From NCBI GenBank assembly GCA_014804695.1, contig JAAUZJ010000004.1, positions 10,116-74,115 on the forward strand: DNA of 64,000 bases. The letters are read 5' to 3'. The notes beneath the pieces are model-generated. The model searched no databases, was not told the DNA's origin, and saw only the letters and a program-made list of their open reading frames with translations. The stretch is from Lachnospiraceae bacterium. GTDB lineage: Bacteria; Bacillota; Clostridia; Lachnospirales; Lachnospiraceae. The position numbers and the translations under genes were made by a program. Below are positions 51,912-61,609 of this stretch, piece by piece (position 1 is the stretch's first letter; every line of letters begins with the position of its first letter).

Positions 51912-54570
51912 AATAACGGAACTTCTGCTTTCTATGGTGCTGGGAGTACTGTTGCTTATCGGCGGAGTCAGTGTACTTGGGCTTTATTCCATGAAAAATA
52001 TTTCTAAAGAAAGCAGTATGAAGCTGGGACAGACTGCTGCAACGGACGCCGAAGAGGCGCTTGAGGAGATGGCAGGAGAACAGCTGCTTGGATTGGCAGT
52101 GCAGAAAAGTGCATATATTGAGGAGAAGTTTAATGCAGTTATAGCCTGCGTGAATGGAATAGCTCAGGAGGCGGAGGTGATTTACCTTAATCCGGAAAGC
52201 TATCCGGACAGGGAAGTTGCGTTACCGATAAAAGGAAGCAGAGAACTTGCAGCTCAGCTTTTATGGTCGAGGCGGCTTGCGGGTGTAAGGGCAAGAGGGA
52301 TTTTATTCGAGGAAGATATGGGGCTGTTTAGCGAAATAAAAAAGCTGGGTAATATTCAGGATCTGTTAGTGCAGTATAACAGGAACAACGATATGATATC
52401 TTCTACATATATTGCTACACAGAGCGGCTGGATGATTCAGGCCGACTATATTGCTTACAGTAAATATTCCGACGATTCGGATGTGGCGGACTTTTACGAA
52501 GCAAATGAGAGGCAGTGGTATCAAAGGGCACTTATGGCTAAAGAAGGCCAGACTGTTTATTCTGATGTGATGAAAGATATTCATGAGGGGGGAGACTGTA
52601 TTGTATGTTCAAGGCCTGTATATGTTGACGATGAAATTGTAGCTGTGGCAGGTGTGGGTTCATATCTGGATACGGTAAACAGTGCCGTACTTAATACGGT
52701 AATCGGTGATAATGGATACGCTTTTTTGGTAAATGAAAAGGGACAAGTCATGGTTTCCGGAGCTGAGATGGGCGAAACTGCGGCAAAATCTGATGAAACT
52801 ATGAGTATGGTGGAGAGTTCTAATACAGAGCTTGCCCAAGTGACGGCGGATATGGTAAGCGGCGGAAGCGCTCTTACAAAGCTTACGGTGGACGGAAGAG
52901 AAGTATATATGGCTTATGCGCCTTTAGAGGGACTTGGTTGGAGCTTTGTGACGGTGATGAATGTAGAGGAAGTAATAGCTCCTGCCAGACAAAGCGAGCA
53001 AAGAATTCTCAAATTGACGGATACTGTGTCTAAGCAGCAGAATTCTTCAATCGGGAAAACGCTTTTATTATTTCTTGTTATTATACTTTTGGCGACTGTG
53101 TTTATATGTATCGGCAGCATTATTTTTACCCAAAAACTGACTGATCCAATAAGGAAGCTTAGCAATGAGGTTGCACAGATAGACGGTGGAAATCTGGACA
53201 GGCAGATACAAATATCCACAGGAGACGAGGTAGAGGAGCTTGGAAAAGCCTTTAATAGTATGACTATGCAGCTTAAGAGTTATATAACCAATCTTGCGGC
53301 GGCGACTGCCGAAAAGGAACGTATTCGTACAGAGCTTGACCTGGCTTCTCAGATTCAGGCGGATATGCTGCCGGATTCAGCTCATATGCTGACAGGACGG
53401 GATGAATTTACGCTCTGTGCACGTATGACGCCGGCGAAGGAAGTTGGAGGAGATTTCTATGACTTTTTCCTGATTGACGAGGAGCATCTTGCATTTATGG
53501 TGGCGGATGTATCCGGAAAGGGAATCCCGGCTTCTCTCTTTATGGTGGTGGCGAGAACTCTTTTGCACACCCGGATTAAGGGCGGCGGTACGTTGGAAGA
53601 TGCGGTTACCAAGGTAAATGACAGTTTATGTTCGGTAAATAAGAACGGTATGTTTGTGACTGCATGGATAGGAATTCTTACTATTTCTACAGGAATACTT
53701 ACATATGTTAATGCCGGACATAATCCACCGCTTATCGGTAATAAAGAGAAGGGCTACAGTTATGTAAAGGAAAGAAGCGGTTTTGTACTGGCAGGTATGG
53801 ATGGTATAAAGTATGTCCAGAAGAAAATCAGGCTTAAGAGGGGCGATACGATTTTCCTTTATACGGATGGCGTGAGCGAAGCAAATAATGAGGGCGGAAA
53901 GCTGTATGGTGAAGAGCGGCTTTTGACCTTATTAAATGATTGCAGGAAAACTAAACCGGAGGCTCTCATAGACAATGTCTGGAAGGCTGTTCAGAAGTTT
54001 CAGGGTAAGGCGGAGCAGTTTGACGATATCACAATGCTTGCTATTAATTATCATGGAGTTTCAGAAAAAAAGGAACAGATAGTGAAGTTTGCGGAGCCCG
54101 CTGAAATTGATGCTAAGGTGTTGGAAACGGAAAGTGAATATAGCGAAAATGTCGGACCAGAAGAGCTTGACCGGATACAGAAAATTGTTAGCACTGCTGA
54201 GATTTGCCGGATTCAGGAGGTACAGGATTTTCTGGAAAAGGAACTAAAGGATGGACAGGTTCCAAGGAAAGATATCCGTAAACTCCTTATGACCTCGGAT
54301 GAAATTTTTTCCAACATATGTCATTACAGTAAAGCTAAAGAGGTCACTGTGGGCTGTCGGATTGATGAAAAAAGTGTACTCATGTTTTTTGAGGATGACG
54401 GCATAGCTTTTAATCCTCTTAAAAAGACCATGCCTGATGTGAATGAACCGCTTGAAAAGCGTAAAGTGGGCGGCCTAGGCATTTATATGGTCTGTGAGAT
54501 GATGGATGAAGTAGTGTATAGGCATAAGGATGGGAAGAACCGGCTTACCATTATAAAAACAACGAAATAA
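51886..54570 (+). CDS. Membrane receptor with Cache-like sensor, HAMP, PP2C phosphatase and RsbW-like ATPase domains
   Basis: The 895-residue protein has membrane segments at about 9-33 and 386-415 enclosing an external dCache-like sensor (DIHEGGDCIVCSRPVYVDDE, GDNGYAFLVNEKGQVMVSG). HAMP (about 415-467) leads into a SpoIIE/RsbU-type PP2C domain (about 484-720) with PAKEVGGDFYDFF, VADVSGKGIPASLFM and YTDGVSEAN. A C-terminal HATPase_c_2 domain (about 775-895) has LMTSDEIFSNICHYS and GGLGIYMVCEMMD. It could both dephosphorylate and phosphorylate the STAS protein. The start ATG 51886 follows AAGGAG. Confidence 0.92.
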   Translation: MKKKNIRRKITELLLSMVLGVLLLIGGVSVLGLYSMKNISKESSMKLGQTAATDAEEALEEMAGEQLLGLAVQKSAYIEEKFNAVIACVNGIAQEAEVIYLNPESYPDREVALPIKGSRELAAQLLWSRRLAGVRARGILFEEDMGLFSEIKKLGNIQDLLVQYNRNNDMISSTYIATQSGWMIQADYIAYSKYSDDSDVADFYEANERQWYQRALMAKEGQTVYSDVMKDIHEGGDCIVCSRPVYVDDEIVAVAGVGSYLDTVNSAVLNTVIGDNGYAFLVNEKGQVMVSGAEMGETAAKSDETMSMVESSNTELAQVTADMVSGGSALTKLTVDGREVYMAYAPLEGLGWSFVTVMNVEEVIAPARQSEQRILKLTDTVSKQQNSSIGKTLLLFLVIILLATVFICIGSIIFTQKLTDPIRKLSNEVAQIDGGNLDRQIQISTGDEVEELGKAFNSMTMQLKSYITNLAAATAEKERIRTELDLASQIQADMLPDSAHMLTGRDEFTLCARMTPAKEVGGDFYDFFLIDEEHLAFMVADVSGKGIPASLFMVVARTLLHTRIKGGGTLEDAVTKVNDSLCSVNKNGMFVTAWIGILTISTGILTYVNAGHNPPLIGNKEKGYSYVKERSGFVLAGMDGIKYVQKKIRLKRGDTIFLYTDGVSEANNEGGKLYGEERLLTLLNDCRKTKPEALIDNVWKAVQKFQGKAEQFDDITMLAINYHGVSEKKEQIVKFAEPAEIDAKVLETESEYSENVGPEELDRIQKIVSTAEICRIQEVQDFLEKELKDGQVPRKDIRKLLMTSDEIFSNICHYSKAKEVTVGCRIDEKSVLMFFEDDGIAFNPLKKTMPDVNEPLEKRKVGGLGIYMVCEMMDEVVYRHKDGKNRLTIIKTTK

Positions 54571-54618
54571 TCGAGGTGCTATTATACAGACAACGAAATA
54601 TTGTGGAGATGTAAAACT

Positions 54619-55044
54619 ATGACATATATGGGAAAACAAAGGTTTATAAACGATATTGCAGACGCGGCAGTGAGAGACTGGAAAGAAAGGCATATTTGTC
54701 TTCCCTCTATTGTCATTGCGCTTGCAATTGAGGGTTCAAAGTGGGGGGGAAGGCCCGAAGCAATTTTTCGCAATGAACTTTTTCCCCATAGACGTGATGG
54801 CTGCATGGAAAAGCACGATTCTTTTATAGCGGTAATCCGTTCACACAACAACTATCTTGCAACATGGCGGGAGATGGAGCAGAGTGCGCCTAACTGGAGA
54901 GGTTTGATCGGGCAGAAGCATTACATATTGGCAATTCAGTATCTTCAGGACGCCGAGTATCCGTATTGCGATGAAGCTGATTTTGAGAGAAATATTGTAG
55001 GGATCATAGAGGAGTATGGACTGAATGAATATGACACAGAGTAG
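54619..55044 (+). CDS. Glucosaminidase-like (GH73-type) protein
   Basis: The 141-residue protein resembles the catalytic core of GH73 N-acetylglucosaminidases: FINDIADAAVRDWKERHICLP, then SIVIALAIEGSKWG, where the usual motif is AILESGWG with the catalytic Glu. The remainder (NNYLATWREM, a QYLQDAEYPYCDEADF end) fits the family. It has no signal peptide. It would be the third wall hydrolase of the operon. It overlaps the next gene by 20 bp. Confidence 0.7.
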   Translation: MTYMGKQRFINDIADAAVRDWKERHICLPSIVIALAIEGSKWGGRPEAIFRNELFPHRRDGCMEKHDSFIAVIRSHNNYLATWREMEQSAPNWRGLIGQKHYILAIQYLQDAEYPYCDEADFERNIVGIIEEYGLNEYDTE

Positions 55045-56821
55045 GGAAGATTTTGAGGTAAATGATACATTTATAAGAACTGCGGTACAAAAATACATGC
55101 TTCCTTCTGTAATGGCTCTTATTGGAACATGCGTTACTACTATTGCCAATAGTATGATTGTGGGAAATTACATAGGCGTAGACGGATTAAGCGCTTTAAA
55201 TATAAGCAATCCGATATATTTTGCATATGCTGCGGCGGGTGCCCTGATTCATGTCGGGGCTTCCACCAATGCTTCTTTATGCATTGGTAAAAACGAGCCG
55301 CACAAAGCAGATCCTTATGCAACACTTGCACTATGGCTGTCGCTTATTTTTTCTGCCTTGTTAACGGCAGCCGGTCTGCTTTGTTTTCCACAGCTAATCG
55401 TAGTGTTAGGTACAACTAACCACATAAGGCCTTATGTATCTGACTATGCAAGGATATTACTTATTGGCGGCGGAAGTATTTCATTTATGTATTATCCCTT
55501 TAATTTTCTTAAAGTGGATGGCAGGCCAAGGCAGGGGAGCTATATGTTTTTGGTCATGTTCATATTTGACCTGGTATTCTGCTTGTTGTTTGTGATCAAA
55601 TGGAATATGGGTATGAGAGGAGCTGCGCTTTCACTGGTGTTAAGCACATTAGTGGGCGATATTTACGGGTTGTGCCTGCTATATAATAAACAGGCTGTAT
55701 TTACCTTTGGAAAGATCATAGATTTTTGGGGAAGTATTGTAAGGATAGTAAATACAGGAAGTTCAATGGCGCTTAATAACCTTTGCAATATTTTAAAAAC
55801 AATTGTGTTAAACTATATTATTCTAAAAGCGCTTTCGGAAGAAGGTTTAGCAGTATTTGCCGTAATCGGAACTGTGAACAGCTTTTCAAATGCTGTGATA
55901 TCGGGCATTGCCCAGACTATTACTCCTTTGATCGGCGTATTTTATGGAGAGCGGGATAATATCAGTATTAAGACCGTGGTAAGGGAGGCAATGAAAAAGG
56001 GTGTAAGAATGATTTTTATTATGACAGTCCTGACATGCATTTGTTCTAAATGGATAGGGGCTGCATTTGCCGCGTCTAAAGTTGCGATGTTAGAATCGGC
56101 GGTAATCATGTTTTCACTTAGCTTTTTACCGGGCATGTTTAATAATCTCTATATTTTCTATTACTTTACTACGGAAAAAATCGCTCTGGCAAATGTGTTG
56201 ACGCTTTTTCGTAGTTTTGTGTTTATTATAATGTTTGCAATGTGCTTTGTATATTGGAAAAGACCGCAGCTTATATGGCTATCTTTTATGGCGTCCGAGC
56301 TTGCGACCGCGGCGGCAATATTTGCTATAACAGGTCTAAACTGCATAAGAAATAAATACCTTAGAGGCTTGCTTATGTTAGACTGCCGCTATGAGGAGAC
56401 AGACAGGTATCTTGCCTTTTCAGTGGAAAATACGAAGGAAGAGGCATCTAATGCCGCTAAGAAAATATCTGATTTCTGTAAGGAAAAGAAAATGTCGCAA
56501 AGAACCACAATGACGATCAGTCTGGCAGTTGAGGAAATGCTTCTAATTATATTTGAACACTGCCTTTTGGATATAGGAAAACAGTATGCGGATGTGCGGA
56601 TCGTGCGTGTCGGTGAGAGAATTATCCTCTATATGCGCTGCGCGGGAAAGCTGTTTGATCCTATTGCTTATTACAGAAAAAGAAAGGAAGAGGCCGGCAA
56701 TGAGGTGCTTATAGATGACAGCCTTGGGATAGAGATGATCATAAAGCGTGCGGAAGAGGTTATGTTTAGCAGGACATTTGGGGTGAATAATCTGACGATA
56801 GTGATTTATGAGAATATTTGA
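55025..56821 (+). CDS. MATE transporter fused to an RsbW-like ATPase domain
   Basis: The 598-residue protein has a MATE-type multidrug exporter part (about 15-440, about 12 hydrophobic segments; LNISNPIYFAYAAAGALIHVG). A soluble C-terminal domain (about 450-598) matches HATPase_c_2 anti-sigma-type kinases: TMTISLAVEEMLLIIFEH carries an N-box-like segment, and DSLGIEMIIKRAEEV the second motif. The fusion would couple transport to partner switching with the STAS protein. ATG 55025 lies inside the end of the upstream gene. It is the last gene of the switch operon. Confidence 0.9.
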   Translation: MNMTQSREDFEVNDTFIRTAVQKYMLPSVMALIGTCVTTIANSMIVGNYIGVDGLSALNISNPIYFAYAAAGALIHVGASTNASLCIGKNEPHKADPYATLALWLSLIFSALLTAAGLLCFPQLIVVLGTTNHIRPYVSDYARILLIGGGSISFMYYPFNFLKVDGRPRQGSYMFLVMFIFDLVFCLLFVIKWNMGMRGAALSLVLSTLVGDIYGLCLLYNKQAVFTFGKIIDFWGSIVRIVNTGSSMALNNLCNILKTIVLNYIILKALSEEGLAVFAVIGTVNSFSNAVISGIAQTITPLIGVFYGERDNISIKTVVREAMKKGVRMIFIMTVLTCICSKWIGAAFAASKVAMLESAVIMFSLSFLPGMFNNLYIFYYFTTEKIALANVLTLFRSFVFIIMFAMCFVYWKRPQLIWLSFMASELATAAAIFAITGLNCIRNKYLRGLLMLDCRYEETDRYLAFSVENTKEEASNAAKKISDFCKEKKMSQRTTMTISLAVEEMLLIIFEHCLLDIGKQYADVRIVRVGERIILYMRCAGKLFDPIAYYRKRKEEAGNEVLIDDSLGIEMIIKRAEEVMFSRTFGVNNLTIVIYENI

Positions 56822-56953
56822 ATCTGTATTAATTTTATTAGTGCACCTTTTGACACCTGAATCTTATAAATTTATTGCAAGAGTGATGATAAAATCGTAA
56901 AATATAATCAGAAATATATAATGTGAAAGCTCTATGTTGATAGGGGGGATTTG

Positions 56954-57652
56954 GTGCAGTATTCCAGAGAAGAAATAATCAATGAATGTCAAAAAGCATT
57001 GGCTGATTCAAGGACTTTTTATCAGAAAGAAATGATTAATTACAGAGGAAAGACATTTGATACTAATGAGTATTATACAGAAGTAATTGCTGAATTTTTG
57101 TGCATGAATATTGATGACTTTATTACCGGAATTCCGCAGATAACCAGAAAAGCTACATATGCAGTTTCCGGTCATATGGGAAACGTTCCTATATCAAACC
57201 GGGAAGAAGAACGTATTGCAATAGAAATGTTTAATCAAAGCAGTAAAGACGGGTGTGTTTTTGATCATATAGGCAAGATTATCGCCTATCAAACGCCATT
57301 AAAATCAAAAAAGGATGATGTTGCAGGGAAAATTGATTTATTGGCTTTTGACGGAAGTGTATTGAGGATTTTAGAATTGAAAAAGCCGGACAATGTGGAA
57401 TCAATGCTTCGTTGTGTTTTGGAAGGATATACATATCTTCAGACAGTTGATAAAAATAAATTGATTCGGGATTTCGGTTTTACAGACGATATTTGCGTTA
57501 AAGCCAGTCCGTTTGTATATTATGAAGGCACACAAAAAGCAGAGCTGCTGCAAAAGCGGAAGTGGCTTACTAAACTGATGGGACTTTTGGATAGCAGGGC
57601 GTTTTACTACAAGATTGTTGGAAAAAAGTATTTTGTTTTGGAGGAAGTATAG
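56954..57652 (+). CDS. PD-(D/E)XK-type nuclease-like protein
   Basis: The 232-residue protein carries a restriction-nuclease-like core: Asp in GKIDLLAFDG (near residue 128), Glu and Lys in LRILELKKPD (near 141 and 143), and an AITRKATYAV-like helical N-terminal part. GGGGGG lies 5 bases before GTG 56954; TTG 56951 is possible. It opens a four-gene operon in which stop and start codons touch. It may act on nucleic acid; no specificity domain is visible. Confidence 0.72.
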   Translation: MQYSREEIINECQKALADSRTFYQKEMINYRGKTFDTNEYYTEVIAEFLCMNIDDFITGIPQITRKATYAVSGHMGNVPISNREEERIAIEMFNQSSKDGCVFDHIGKIIAYQTPLKSKKDDVAGKIDLLAFDGSVLRILELKKPDNVESMLRCVLEGYTYLQTVDKNKLIRDFGFTDDICVKASPFVYYEGTQKAELLQKRKWLTKLMGLLDSRAFYYKIVGKKYFVLEEV

Positions 57653-58357
57653 ATGGATAAAATGGATTTTCAAGAGAAGCTGTGGGGAGGTATCTTTGGT
57701 ATTATTGCTATTGTGGCAGCGATAGGAGAAGCTGTTGCCGGGGGATTGTCTGTAAGTTCTGTTTTTGGGGCGATTAAAGATGTTTCAGGAACATTGATCG
57801 TGGTTGTATTGTTGGTTACATTTGTGAAACAACTGCCGCGAAAACCTAAAAATATTGTTGAAAAATTAGAAAAAAGAGTGGAAGACTGGGGAATGGCGAA
57901 TGCACCATTGATATTTAAGGCGCAAGAGTATGTTGCAGCTAAGGATTCTTTGTATACACAGGGATATGTTCTTTTGCAGAATCCACGCGATTATGTAAAG
58001 CTTGCAAATATAAATAAAGAGGATATGATGTGGTCTGAATATGCAAAGTATGGAAATAATAGGAAAACAGGTAAATTCTTAGATATGCCTGCCTATATGG
58101 ATATGACAAGACAAGACTTTTCAGTTTTGATTGTTATGGAGCAGAGTCATTTTAAGAATATGGACGGTATTGATGAGATTGTTGACGATATAAAGAATGC
58201 AGTTGAGAAGAAGTTTGATGGGCGATGTGGGGTGTCAAGAAGCGGTAAGTCACTTAAATTAGTTGTAAATTATAGAAAAGTTGAAACGGAACAAGATATA
58301 GATTTCTTTGTTGACACTATTGATTATATTCTTTCACTTGTAAAGGTTATAGCTTAA
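57653..58357 (+). CDS. Membrane-anchored protein of the nuclease operon
   Basis: The 234-residue protein has two N-terminal membrane segments (about 11-33 and 43-60) followed by a soluble alpha/beta part (about 65-234) with no recognised domain. It starts directly after the nuclease gene stop behind GGAGGAAG and overlaps the MBL gene start as TAATG. The tight coupling implies it works with them. Confidence 0.75.
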   Translation: MDKMDFQEKLWGGIFGIIAIVAAIGEAVAGGLSVSSVFGAIKDVSGTLIVVVLLVTFVKQLPRKPKNIVEKLEKRVEDWGMANAPLIFKAQEYVAAKDSLYTQGYVLLQNPRDYVKLANINKEDMMWSEYAKYGNNRKTGKFLDMPAYMDMTRQDFSVLIVMEQSHFKNMDGIDEIVDDIKNAVEKKFDGRCGVSRSGKSLKLVVNYRKVETEQDIDFFVDTIDYILSLVKVIA

Positions 58358-59562
58358 TGAAAATATGTATTCACAGAGGTATAAATCAGATAGGGGGTTC
58401 TATTATCGAAATATCATCAGAAACTACACGCTTATTTTTTGATGTGGGCGTGAATCTGGATGAAGGTGAAGCATACGAAGTTCCACGGATTGAAGGCTTG
58501 TTTGAAGGTGAAAAGAGATGTGACGGAATATTTATATCACATTACCATTCAGATCATATTGGTTTATTAGGGGAGATTTTATCTGATATTCCAATATATA
58601 TGGGTGAAAAAGCTTTTTATGTGTTCAGAAGCGCTTTTGATTACCGAGGTAAACAGGTTACTTTTCAGCCATTATTTGTACAGAATCAGATAGGAATTGA
58701 GGTTGGAGATATCAAGGTGACGCCATATCAATGTGATCATTCTGCTTTTGATTCTTATATGTTTGTTGTTGAAAGTAATGGAAAAAGAATTCTATATACA
58801 GGAGACTTCAGAGCTAATGGAAGAATGAATTATGATGAATTATTGAAAATGCTACCTAGTGTTGATGCAATTATTACTGAAGGAACTACTTTATCAAGGG
58901 AAACAGAAGTAAAGAACATTGATGAAATTGAGCTAGAAAATATTGCAGTAAATTATATTGAAAATATTCATGCCCCGGTATTCATAATGATGTCATCTAC
59001 AAATGTTGAAAGGGTGATAACTGCGTATAATATTGCCAGAAGAACTGATAGGATTTTTATGGAAGATATATATACGGCAGAGATATCTATGGCAGTTGGA
59101 GAGATTGCGCCTGAAGCGAATGTTGATGAGGGAATTAGAGTATTTACAACAGGCGGCGATAAGCAATATCAGAGATTACAAGCGTTTGGAAAGGCTAAGA
59201 TAGGAAGAAAAGAGATTGCAAAGACACCTTTTCTTATGTGTATAAGACAGTCGATGAAATCGTATCTTGAAAAACTGAATGAGCTGATTTCTTTTGACGG
59301 TGGAGTCCTTTTATATGGTATGTGGAAAGGTTATTTAGAGCAGCCGGAAATGAAAGAGTTTATTAAATATCTAAAAAATAAAGGTGTTAAGATTCATATT
59401 ATTCATACTAGCGGACATGCAGATGCGTATACGATTCGCAAATTGATTGATACGGTTTCTCCAAGCTACATTATTCCGGTACATACTGAAAATCCGTGCT
59501 GGTTTAACCAATTTCAAAGTGAAAATTGTAAGATACTTAACAAAAATATTATCGAATTGTAG
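58357..59562 (+). CDS. MBL-fold beta-CASP hydrolase (RNase J-like)
   Basis: The 401-residue protein has the metallo-beta-lactamase motif HYHSDHIG (His62, His64, Asp66, His67), later histidine in CDHSAFDSY, TGDFRANG, and the C-terminal HTSGHADAYT and PVHTENP. The central part (about 190-330) fits a beta-CASP domain, so it is probably an RNA or DNA nuclease. It lacks the long C-terminal dimer domain of RNase J. It is translationally coupled to its neighbours. Confidence 0.85.
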   Translation: MKICIHRGINQIGGSIIEISSETTRLFFDVGVNLDEGEAYEVPRIEGLFEGEKRCDGIFISHYHSDHIGLLGEILSDIPIYMGEKAFYVFRSAFDYRGKQVTFQPLFVQNQIGIEVGDIKVTPYQCDHSAFDSYMFVVESNGKRILYTGDFRANGRMNYDELLKMLPSVDAIITEGTTLSRETEVKNIDEIELENIAVNYIENIHAPVFIMMSSTNVERVITAYNIARRTDRIFMEDIYTAEISMAVGEIAPEANVDEGIRVFTTGGDKQYQRLQAFGKAKIGRKEIAKTPFLMCIRQSMKSYLEKLNELISFDGGVLLYGMWKGYLEQPEMKEFIKYLKNKGVKIHIIHTSGHADAYTIRKLIDTVSPSYIIPVHTENPCWFNQFQSENCKILNKNIIEL

Positions 59563-59961
59563 GTGGGAATTATTAAAACTATAATAATTATTATATTTAT
59601 TGTTGCATGTTTAGTTTATCCATTGATAATTAATGCGATGTTTGAGATAAAGTACAGTAGTAAAGGGTTAGAAGTAATTCCGATAATTATGAATACGGTT
59701 GCGCTGCTTGTGCTTCTTTATTGGTGGGATGATAATAAATATCATACATATGCTTTTATTTTCGCAGTTGCAATATATATAATTACTACATATATTGTAT
59801 GGAAACAGGCTTCTTACTGTCAGTGTACAATCATTGATAGGGTTCATAAAATATTAGCTAATGCACTAATTCCAGTCAGCATTGCATTTGTTATTATTGT
59901 TTATATATTGTTTTTATACTCAACTTATTCACAAAATGGCAAGCGTAAGAAGAAAAAGTAA
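59563..59961 (+). CDS. Small polytopic membrane protein of the nuclease operon
   Basis: The 132-residue protein has four hydrophobic segments (about 3-26, 36-53, 59-79, 99-123) and a very basic C-terminus. It starts with GTG 59563 directly after the MBL gene stop. No family is recognised. Small membrane proteins at the end of defence operons often act as effectors, but nothing here proves that. Confidence 0.72.
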   Translation: MGIIKTIIIIIFIVACLVYPLIINAMFEIKYSSKGLEVIPIIMNTVALLVLLYWWDDNKYHTYAFIFAVAIYIITTYIVWKQASYCQCTIIDRVHKILANALIPVSIAFVIIVYILFLYSTYSQNGKRKKKK

Positions 59962-60101
59962 ATGTGCATCAGATTACTGCGGATATTGAAAACAGAATGA
60001 AAAGCCAATATGAGTGAAAATCAACAGAATACATATATGCAGGCAAGGTTTGTCAGACTTGCTATGTCAAAATTGTTTTACAATAGAAGGAGCTTGATGC
60101 T

Positions 60102-61586
60102 ATGAGTCAGACATTGCGTGATGCACGAAAATATGAAGAAATAACGGAAAAAAGAAATGAGAACGAAGAAAAACCGGCATTTCATCTCTCGGCCCGTGTA
60201 GGCTGGATGAATGACCCGAATGGATTTTCATTTTATGACGGAAAATATCATCTCTTTTATCAGTATCATCCCTACAATTCACATTGGGGGCCTATGCACT
60301 GGGGGCACGCTGTCAGCGAAGATTTACTGCATTGGACTTATCTTCCGGCAGCGCTTGCGCCGGATACGGTTTACGATGAGGCAGGATGCTTTTCCGGAAG
60401 TGCACTCACACTTCCGGATGGCAGACATCTGCTGATGTATACCGGAGTATGTAAAGAACATCAAAGTGACGGAAGAATCTGTGATATACAGGCTCAGTGT
60501 ATTGCGATCGGAGACGGACGAGATTATGAGAAGTATAAAGGAAATCCGGTGTTGACACAGAAAGATTTGCCGGATAACGGCAGTAAATATGATTTCAGGG
60601 ATCCTAAGATGTGGATTGCTTCTGATGGAACTTACAGATGCGTTGCCGGAAACTGTACGCCGGATAGAGACGGACAGATTCTTCTTTTCAGCAGTCCGGA
60701 TGGAATGAATTGGAAGTATGATAAAATTTTAATAGCTAATAATGGACGTTTTGGCACGATGTGGGAATGTCCGGATTTCTTTTCGCTTGACGGAAAACAG
60801 CTTCTTATCGTAAGTCCTATGGATATGCTTCCGCATGGGCTTGAGTATCATAACGGTAACGGAACGCTCTGCCTCATCGGAAGCTATGACGAGAAAGAAG
60901 AGGTTTTTACTGAGGAAAAGGATCAGGCTGTTGATTATGGAATTGATTTTTATGCGCCACAGACAATTCTTTCACCGGATGGCAGAAGGATTATGATCGG
61001 CTGGATGCAGAATTGGGATACCTGTAATCTTCATTCGCCTGAGAAAGCATGGTTTGGGCAGATGAGTCTGCCAAGAGAGCTTTCAGTGGTAAACGGAAGA
61101 CTGATTCAAAAGCCTGTAAGAGAGCTTAATAATCTGCATGGGGGCGAAGTAAGATATGAGAATGTCACTTTTTCCGGTATTAAGATGTTGGAAAAGGTGG
61201 AAGGTAGAAAGATTGACATGGAAGTATCTGTTCGCCCGATTGACGAAGAAAATATGTATCAGAAGTTTATGATAAGATTTGCTCAGAACGATACATATCA
61301 CACCTCAGTAAGCTTTAGACCGAGGGAATCAATTGTTAAAGTGGACAGAAAGTTTTCGGGGACCAGAAGAGCGGTCATCCATCAAAGGCGCAGCAGGGTT
61401 AACGGTAAAAACGGTGAGATTAAATTAAGGATCATTCTGGATACATTCAGCGTTGAGATTTTTATAAATGACGGAGAACATGTAATGTCGGCAACAATGT
61501 ATACCGATACGTCGGCAGATGCTATATCGTTTCTGGCGGACGGAATAGTCACAATGGATGTGGTTAAGTATGAATTGCTGATGTAG
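60102..61586 (+). CDS. scrB: Sucrose-6-phosphate hydrolase (GH32)
   Basis: The 494-residue glycoside hydrolase has the family 32 nucleophile motif WMNDPNG (residues about 35-41), FRDPKMW and ECPDFF with the acid/base Glu. The C-terminal beta-sandwich starts near residue 345. No signal peptide is visible, so it acts inside the cell, on sucrose 6-phosphate or sucrose/fructan taken up. AGAAGGAG precedes ATG 60102. The fructokinase gene follows after 23 bp; no transporter gene is in the window. Confidence 0.93.
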   Translation: MSQTLRDARKYEEITEKRNENEEKPAFHLSARVGWMNDPNGFSFYDGKYHLFYQYHPYNSHWGPMHWGHAVSEDLLHWTYLPAALAPDTVYDEAGCFSGSALTLPDGRHLLMYTGVCKEHQSDGRICDIQAQCIAIGDGRDYEKYKGNPVLTQKDLPDNGSKYDFRDPKMWIASDGTYRCVAGNCTPDRDGQILLFSSPDGMNWKYDKILIANNGRFGTMWECPDFFSLDGKQLLIVSPMDMLPHGLEYHNGNGTLCLIGSYDEKEEVFTEEKDQAVDYGIDFYAPQTILSPDGRRIMIGWMQNWDTCNLHSPEKAWFGQMSLPRELSVVNGRLIQKPVRELNNLHGGEVRYENVTFSGIKMLEKVEGRKIDMEVSVRPIDEENMYQKFMIRFAQNDTYHTSVSFRPRESIVKVDRKFSGTRRAVIHQRRSRVNGKNGEIKLRIILDTFSVEIFINDGEHVMSATMYTDTSADAISFLADGIVTMDVVKYELLM

Positions 61587-61609
61587 GAGAAAGGAGAATG
61601 TTTATATAA

